Source: Oligoflexus sp.
GTDB lineage: Bacteria > Bdellovibrionota_B > Oligoflexia > Oligoflexales > Oligoflexaceae
Assembly: GCF_035712445.1 (NCBI RefSeq)
Contig: NZ_DASTAT010000134.1
Coordinates: 1 to 64,000 of the forward strand
Direction: 5' to 3'
DNA length: 64,000 bases
Position numbers and translations under genes: made by a program. A model generated the notes under the pieces. It made no database searches. It saw nothing but the letters and a program-made list of their open reading frames with translations, and had not been told where the DNA came from. Shown piece after piece: positions 59,691 through 64,000 of the stretch. Every line of letters starts with the position of its first letter. The first letter of the stretch is position 1.

Positions 59691-60785
59691 GTGGGTAGCA
59701 ATAAATCAAAAAGAAGCCGCTCGTCGTCAGGCAAAGGATCCTCCTCAGGATCCTTTAAACCCGGTGACCTGTTTGGCGGTAGCGGTGGCGGCCTGGTTCC
59801 GGTGTTCGCCATCGTCTGCGGCGTCCTGATCGGCATGGGTGGCGCCTATGTCGTGAAGCGTGTGATCTTCGGCGGCAATAAAAAGCGGCCTGATGTCGCT
59901 ATGATCGAGGAAAGTGATCGCGTCCCCGGACGGAGTAAGCTCAAGCGTGAGGCACGCATTCGTCCCGTGGAGACTGCAGAAGTGAATGAACCCATTCAGT
60001 ATGTGGAGCAGCCCCCTATGATGGCGGAAACGGCTCCACCACCGCCAGCAGCGGCGCCGGCTCCGGAACCTCGCAGTCTTCCCAAAGCGGATCCACTGCC
60101 CCCTGAGCCCGCTCCCAAACATAGCAAGAAAGCGCCTCAGGTCGCGGCCCCCAGCAAGGCCCCCATTCGCGTGACGCCGCCGCCTAAACCGGCTCCGACC
60201 CTCGCGATGCTGGAGCCAGCGCCACCTCCCGAGCCGGTCGTGGAAGAGCCGAGGCAAGTCGCTCCCAAGTTTTTAACGATACGAAATTTGACTTACAGTC
60301 GCCCCCTGTTCAATCGCTGCCCAGAAGACTGCCTCTTGCTCTTCCGTGCGGCTGATGGCGGCGCCGTCAAAGCCAAGTTGAAGAAGTCATCGTTCACCCG
60401 CGTGCTGTCGAGCAACCTCGCCTATGCGGATATTGATGGATATGAAAGCGTGGTGGATGGTGAACGGGTCATCGTCGTGAAATCCATCCGTGGTATGCCG
60501 GTCGCGCCTCCGCCTGCGCCGGTCAAAGCCGTTCCTGAGAAAGTGGCGGAAGCTCCCAAGGTCGACAAGAAGAAAGCCGCGACCGAACCATCGAATCGGA
60601 AAAAACCTGCCGGCGACGACGCTGGCGAGGACAGTACCAGCGAAGCACAATCGCTGCGTAATCGCCTGGAGAGTAGCTCCAAAGCGAAGAAGAAAGAGGA
60701 TACTGAAGAGGAACAATCGGGTGACGGTGAAGAGGAAGAAGGTGGTACCAGCTTCCAAAACCGTCTCAAGAGATCACTCGACTGA
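59691..60785 (+). CDS. TonB-shaped inner-membrane protein: TM anchor, Pro-rich arm, C-terminal domain (364 aa)
   Basis: Function unknown. A basic, Ser-rich cytoplasmic N-terminus (about 30 residues) leads into one TM helix (LVPVFAIVCGVLIGMGGAYVV), then a Pro/Ala-rich periplasmic arm of about 120 residues, then a compact domain (TIRNLTYSRPLFNRCPEDCL to GERVIVVKSIRG). The Lys/Glu-rich tail carries two related motifs, SLRNRLESS and SFQNRLKRS. The order resembles TonB, but the C domain is not recognisably TonB. GTG 59691 is preferred because GAGAG lies eight bases upstream; GTG 59682 is possible. An outer-membrane barrel gene follows 12 bp later. Confidence 0.75.
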   Translation: MGSNKSKRSRSSSGKGSSSGSFKPGDLFGGSGGGLVPVFAIVCGVLIGMGGAYVVKRVIFGGNKKRPDVAMIEESDRVPGRSKLKREARIRPVETAEVNEPIQYVEQPPMMAETAPPPPAAAPAPEPRSLPKADPLPPEPAPKHSKKAPQVAAPSKAPIRVTPPPKPAPTLAMLEPAPPPEPVVEEPRQVAPKFLTIRNLTYSRPLFNRCPEDCLLLFRAADGGAVKAKLKKSSFTRVLSSNLAYADIDGYESVVDGERVIVVKSIRGMPVAPPPAPVKAVPEKVAEAPKVDKKKAATEPSNRKKPAGDDAGEDSTSEAQSLRNRLESSSKAKKKEDTEEEQSGDGEEEEGGTSFQNRLKRSLD

Positions 60786-60797
60786 GGGAGGCTTCTC

Positions 60798-62156
60798 GTG
60801 GCTTCGTTACTCAAGCAGCTGATGTTATGGTCCATCCTTGGGATGATGGGCGCAACGTCGGCCATGGCCCAGGAAGAAGAGGAAGCGGCGGCACCTGCCT
60901 CCGAGAAAAGTGGCGAGGATGCGTCCAAAGCCAAGAAGAAAGACAAGGAAAAGAAGAAGAAAGGGCCGCCCCTTTATTATGCTTCGCTTGGTCTTGGTAA
61001 GACGCTTCCCGAAGGTTTCTACCGGATTCGGAGCGTGAACAAATTCGCGACCGGCAACACCGGCTACGATTCGTCGGGGAAACCCGAGAACTTCGGTTAT
61101 GATCTGACCGCGAATGCCAACGCCGTGGCTATCGAATACGGGATGAGCGACAGATTCTCGTTCCTGCTTCTTCTGCCTTACATCTCGAAGAACAACGTGG
61201 CGTTCAACAAGAAAAAGTTCCGGGAATCCGATCGTTACAAGGTCGCCGTGGATCAGAACGTCACGTCTTTCAAAGAGAAACTCGCGGCAGGTCTTCAGGC
61301 GCAGGGTCAGTGCGCCAATCCCACTGCTTGCGCGGCTACGGTGGATACTTTGATTGCGAACAATGCGACTATTCCGCTTCCGCCTGTGACATTGCCGACT
61401 GGTGAAACGACAACCCTTCCCACAGCCCCACTGCAAAACAACATCGCACTGCTGTCTGAGCTCGTAACCGGGGCGGCGACGCCTGCGGATGGCGCGACCG
61501 GCCTTGGAGATGTGGACTTCGGTATCGCCTATTCGCTCATTTCGACCCGTACCAACGTCTTCGCTCTGGGTGCAGGCATCCGGATGCCCTTCGGTAAGTT
61601 CGAAGACGTCCCGACCGCTCAGCGTCCAACGGGTGAAGGCCTTATCCAGCTCGGTATACGCATGAACTACGACTATCATCCCTGGGCCCCGCTCTGGCTT
61701 TCCTTCCAGAACCAGTCCGAGATCATGCTCGTGGAAGGCAAGCGGAAGAGATCGAGTCTTCTGAATCCCAATAATTTGAACAAGAGCGATCCGACTGTCG
61801 AAGGTGGCGATGGCGAACCCAACTCGCAAACCGTCTCACGCAAAGGCGTAGGGCAAGTGGGGCAATTCCGTGCAGACCTTGGTCTTGCCAAGCTGTCGTC
61901 GGTTCTGCAGCCTATGGCGGTTGAAACATCTTTGAACTATACGTTGAAGGCAGCTGAATACTATGGCGAAACTCAAACGAACCCAGGCGAGCAGCGTTTC
62001 TCCTACTCGATGGGCTTTAAGTTTGACGGCCTTGGCCTGGATCGCCCCTATCCGGCTTATATTCGGGTGCTGCGCGAGAAATTCATCACAGGCAAGAACG
62101 TGCCTTTGGCGACCGATAGCTTTACGATCGAGTTTGCACTTTACGAGAGTTTCTAA
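60798..62156 (+). CDS. Outer-membrane beta-barrel protein (452 aa)
   Basis: The signal peptide ends AMA near residue 24. A highly charged segment (EEEEAAAPASEKSGED, then Lys-rich) precedes the barrel. From about residue 55 there are alternating amphipathic strands (YYASLGLGKTLPEGFYRI; AIEYGMSDRFSFLLLLPYI; ALGAGIRMPFGKF), and the protein ends LYESF with a terminal Phe, the usual barrel-assembly signal. It resembles channel or transporter-type OMPs; the solute is unknown. A Cys pair (QCANPTAC) sits in a loop. GTG start with GGGAGG seven bases upstream. Likely operon with the TonB-shaped gene. Confidence 0.82.
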   Translation: MASLLKQLMLWSILGMMGATSAMAQEEEEAAAPASEKSGEDASKAKKKDKEKKKKGPPLYYASLGLGKTLPEGFYRIRSVNKFATGNTGYDSSGKPENFGYDLTANANAVAIEYGMSDRFSFLLLLPYISKNNVAFNKKKFRESDRYKVAVDQNVTSFKEKLAAGLQAQGQCANPTACAATVDTLIANNATIPLPPVTLPTGETTTLPTAPLQNNIALLSELVTGAATPADGATGLGDVDFGIAYSLISTRTNVFALGAGIRMPFGKFEDVPTAQRPTGEGLIQLGIRMNYDYHPWAPLWLSFQNQSEIMLVEGKRKRSSLLNPNNLNKSDPTVEGGDGEPNSQTVSRKGVGQVGQFRADLGLAKLSSVLQPMAVETSLNYTLKAAEYYGETQTNPGEQRFSYSMGFKFDGLGLDRPYPAYIRVLREKFITGKNVPLATDSFTIEFALYESF

Positions 62157-63402
62157 AACTCTTGTTCGGTTTAGGATAAGCCCGATTCGGAGTCTGAAAG
62201 GCTCGAATCGGGTTTCTTTTTTGTGCTCCTTTATAGCGGAGCTTCGCCACCAGCTCGATATGCTCCGTTTGCGGGAACATATCAAAGGGCGCGATGGATT
62301 CCACTTCAAAACCCTGCTTTGTCAGAACCTGAAGATCCCTTTGCAGAGTCTCCATATTGCAGGATACATAATGCAGGCGCTGCAGCCGATCCCAGCCGCC
62401 CTGGGAAAGAGCGCTGAGCACCTGGGGAGAAAGTCCAGCCCGCGGTGGGTTGACAATCATATGAGTGACTTTTTGCGAGGCCGAGGCCTTCAGCATTTTC
62501 TTCAGAACGTCTTCCACCGACGCGGCCGTGCACTGCACCTGGGTCAGGCCCGAGTCGCGAGCGACCTTGCCTGCAGCTTCCGTAGCGTGCGGATTGGCTT
62601 CCACCAGCTGAATCTTTTTGAAGGATCCTGCGGCCGCCATCGTATAGGTTCCAAAACCGCCGTAAAGGTCAAGCAGCTCTTCACCGGCCAGCCCGTCGAC
62701 GATATGCTGAATGAAAGTGGTTACGAGGCTGGAATTCGCCTGAAAAAAGGCCATCGGGTCCAAAGGGTAGCGCCGACCGTCGAGCATATAGGTGAAGGTC
62801 GGATCGCCGGCGAGGTAATTCACAGTTCGTGAAATCACCAGATCATCGTCTTCACGGCTCAGGAGTGATTCATAGATACTGAGCTGGGGCATCCGAAGTT
62901 TCTGCGCCCAGGCCTCCAGATCCGCACGCGGCACGCCCGTATGCGAAAGTATCAGACCAAAGGTATCGGCTTCAGGACTATAGCGAATGGTCAGAAATTT
63001 CAGGCGGCCGGTTTGAAAACCCTTCCGACTGTGCTGATAGAAAGCCGCTGGAACAGGCTGGCCTGGACCGAAGAGCTTTTGGATGAGTTTATTGATCGCC
63101 GGATGATGTATGGGGCAGCCGGGGATATCGACGACTTTTTTGGTGCCTCGTGCGTAAAGGCCAATCGAACGACGACCAAACTCATCCTCGTTCAAACACA
63201 GCTTGCTGGATGTGCGATAGCCAAATTCCGCCGGGCTCGGCACGATCGGATGAATGATCTCTTCCGTATTTTTGCCGGCCGGTACGAAACGTCCGAGCTG
63301 CTGACGCACAGCGCGGGTTTTATCGAACAGCTGCTTCACATAGGGAAACTGCTGAAGGCTACAACCGGAACATTTGCCAAAGAATCGGCAGGCCGCCTTC
63401 AT
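62122..63402 (-). CDS. 23S rRNA m5U methyltransferase-like (RlmD/TrmA family) with FeS motif
   Basis: SAM-dependent uridine C5 methyltransferase. CRFFGKCSGC (about 5-14) and a later Cys (GCPIHH) form the RlmD-type iron-sulphur site. AFFQANSSL (about 214), the SAM motif LLDLYGGFGTYT (DLYCG in most, Gly here), VNPPRAG and the catalytic Cys in YVSCNMETLQ (about 352) follow, ending MFPQTEHIEL. About 35 basic residues after KLRYKGAQ extend past the family end and are coded antisense to the barrel gene's terminator. AGGAG before the ATG. Confidence 0.88.
   Translation of the reverse strand: MKAACRFFGKCSGCSLQQFPYVKQLFDKTRAVRQQLGRFVPAGKNTEEIIHPIVPSPAEFGYRTSSKLCLNEDEFGRRSIGLYARGTKKVVDIPGCPIHHPAINKLIQKLFGPGQPVPAAFYQHSRKGFQTGRLKFLTIRYSPEADTFGLILSHTGVPRADLEAWAQKLRMPQLSIYESLLSREDDDLVISRTVNYLAGDPTFTYMLDGRRYPLDPMAFFQANSSLVTTFIQHIVDGLAGEELLDLYGGFGTYTMAAAGSFKKIQLVEANPHATEAAGKVARDSGLTQVQCTAASVEDVLKKMLKASASQKVTHMIVNPPRAGLSPQVLSALSQGGWDRLQRLHYVSCNMETLQRDLQVLTKQGFEVESIAPFDMFPQTEHIELVAKLRYKGAQKRNPIRAFQTPNRAYPKPNKSFRNSRKVQTRS
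62181..62223 (+). terminator. Terminator of the barrel gene, inside the opposing CDS
   Basis: CCCGATTCG (62181-62189) pairs with CGAATCGGG (62204-62212), followed by TTTCTTTTTT (62213-62222). It lies 24 bp after the barrel stop and within the 3' coding end of the convergent methyltransferase gene. Confidence 0.9.
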
Positions 63403-63472
63403 AAGAATCTCCTGAATAGGGCCCGACAGGATCGAAACGAATCCAGCTGTTTACCCCGCCTGAGAGACTCTG

Positions 63473-64000
63473 TCAAGCGTCGGGGGACTCTGCCGCAGCC
63501 TCGGCCTTGCGCGTCTTCGCGAATTCCGCCTGAACCGCGCCCTTCCCGTGCTTCTGCTCCAGGTGTAAAAGCCCGAAATGATAGCGCGCTGCCGCCACGA
63601 AGTAATCACAGAAGAGAGCGTTGATGGTCGCGCCGCCGATGGCTCCGATCAGAGGAACCGACTCCGCCACCAGCTTTTCCGTCAAGGCCAGTTCAAAGGA
63701 CCTTGCGATCCGGGTAATGAGTTTCACAAGGGCCGGGGCGGCACCGGTATCAAAGGCCCGCAGGATTTCTTTGGCTGATTTTTTCGCCATGTAGGCCGAC
63801 GCCGTGCGAATCATCTGTTCAAAGGCCAGGCGGGAAGCCAGATAATTGGAATCCGCCGTATCATCTTCTGTGCTTTGCATGGAACCGAGGGTGAAAACAT
63901 AGAGGCATTGAAGCTGGATATTGGGATCTTCCAGATCCATTCCCCAATGCGCTGCGACATCCGAAATGCCCCGCAGTATCATGGTCGTGGAAATCGGCAG
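63473..64000 (-). CDS. EcsC-family protein, 5' end cut by the window
   Basis: Partial. The visible 176 residues read through the window edge without a start, and LPISTTMILRGISDVAAHWG matches the middle of EcsC proteins, so the ATG at 63982 is internal. CLYVFTLG (about residue 27 of the visible ATG frame) and the helical PLIGAIGGATINALFCDYF segment near the end are family-typical. EcsC is associated with ABC transporter EcsAB in Bacillus, but stand-alone members have no defined role. The last 25 residues are charged and disordered. Confidence 0.85.
   Translation of the reverse strand: MPISTTMILRGISDVAAHWGMDLEDPNIQLQCLYVFTLGSMQSTEDDTADSNYLASRLAFEQMIRTASAYMAKKSAKEILRAFDTGAAPALVKLITRIARSFELALTEKLVAESVPLIGAIGGATINALFCDYFVAAARYHFGLLHLEQKHGKGAVQAEFAKTRKAEAAAESPDA

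Overview
The window reads as chromosomal DNA of a free-living Gram-negative bacterium. An LpxL-type lipid A acyltransferase, a GmhB heptose phosphatase and an outer-membrane barrel protein indicate an LPS-bearing outer membrane. CheV and PilZ receivers, a long tetratricopeptide (TPR) histidine kinase and a pseudokinase/ATPase/PP2C protein indicate a signalling-rich, probably motile organism. The gene mix suggests Bdellovibrionota (Oligoflexia-like) or a related former deltaproteobacterial lineage. That placement is inference from gene content; no rRNA gene is present to test it.

Layout. 1-10.4 kb is almost all on the minus strand: tRNA-Val, a TM protein with a Met/His/Pro/Gly repeat tail behind a helical-repeat protein, a Cys-rich small protein, a 769-aa TPR protein, and lipA-lpxL-methyltransferase. 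10.5-20.9 kb is mainly RNA and translation genes: Rsm22-like methyltransferase, RluA pseudouridine synthase, HrpB, MetG, SpoU/TrmH methyltransferase, a secreted S1 protease and TrmK. A perfect 35-bp tandem repeat lies between hrpB and metG. 21-26 kb holds an aldehyde dehydrogenase, a PilZ protein and several small secreted or lipid-anchored proteins. 26.1-27.6 kb is a small accessory patch: a decayed vapC, a decayed IS3 transposase and an apparently intact HepT/MntA toxin-antitoxin pair. tRNA-Ala(GGC) follows.

28-39 kb contains a VKOR-DsbA fusion, an internally duplicated protein, GmhB, a BFD-like ferredoxin, a CPBP protease, CheV, a receiver-PilZ protein, a TrmA/RlmD paralogue lacking the iron-sulphur cysteines, tryptophan 2,3-dioxygenase and an aminotransferase. 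39.3-51.1 kb is dominated by a 1739-aa pseudokinase-AAA-GAF-PP2C protein, an NhaR-like LysR regulator whose start lies inside ftsH, FtsH, and a 1200-aa TPR hybrid histidine kinase. 51-59 kb contains PhzF-like, RarA, an HNH-type lipoprotein, MgtE, a subtilase, a DEAD-box helicase and an RRM protein with a very strong ribosome binding site. 59.7-64 kb holds a TonB-shaped membrane protein with an outer-membrane barrel protein, a second RlmD-like methyltransferase and an EcsC-family gene cut by the window edge.

A recurring theme is dense packing with 3'-end overlaps. Rsm22/RluA overlap inside a tandem repeat, the barrel gene overlaps the second RlmD-like gene across its own terminator, ftsH runs 131 nt into the LysR gene, and several convergent pairs are separated by 0-3 nt. 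No CRISPR array, prophage or complete novel defence system was seen. The least described items are the 1739-aa signalling protein, the repeat-tailed TM protein, the TonB-shaped protein/barrel pair and the repeat-driven gene overlap.
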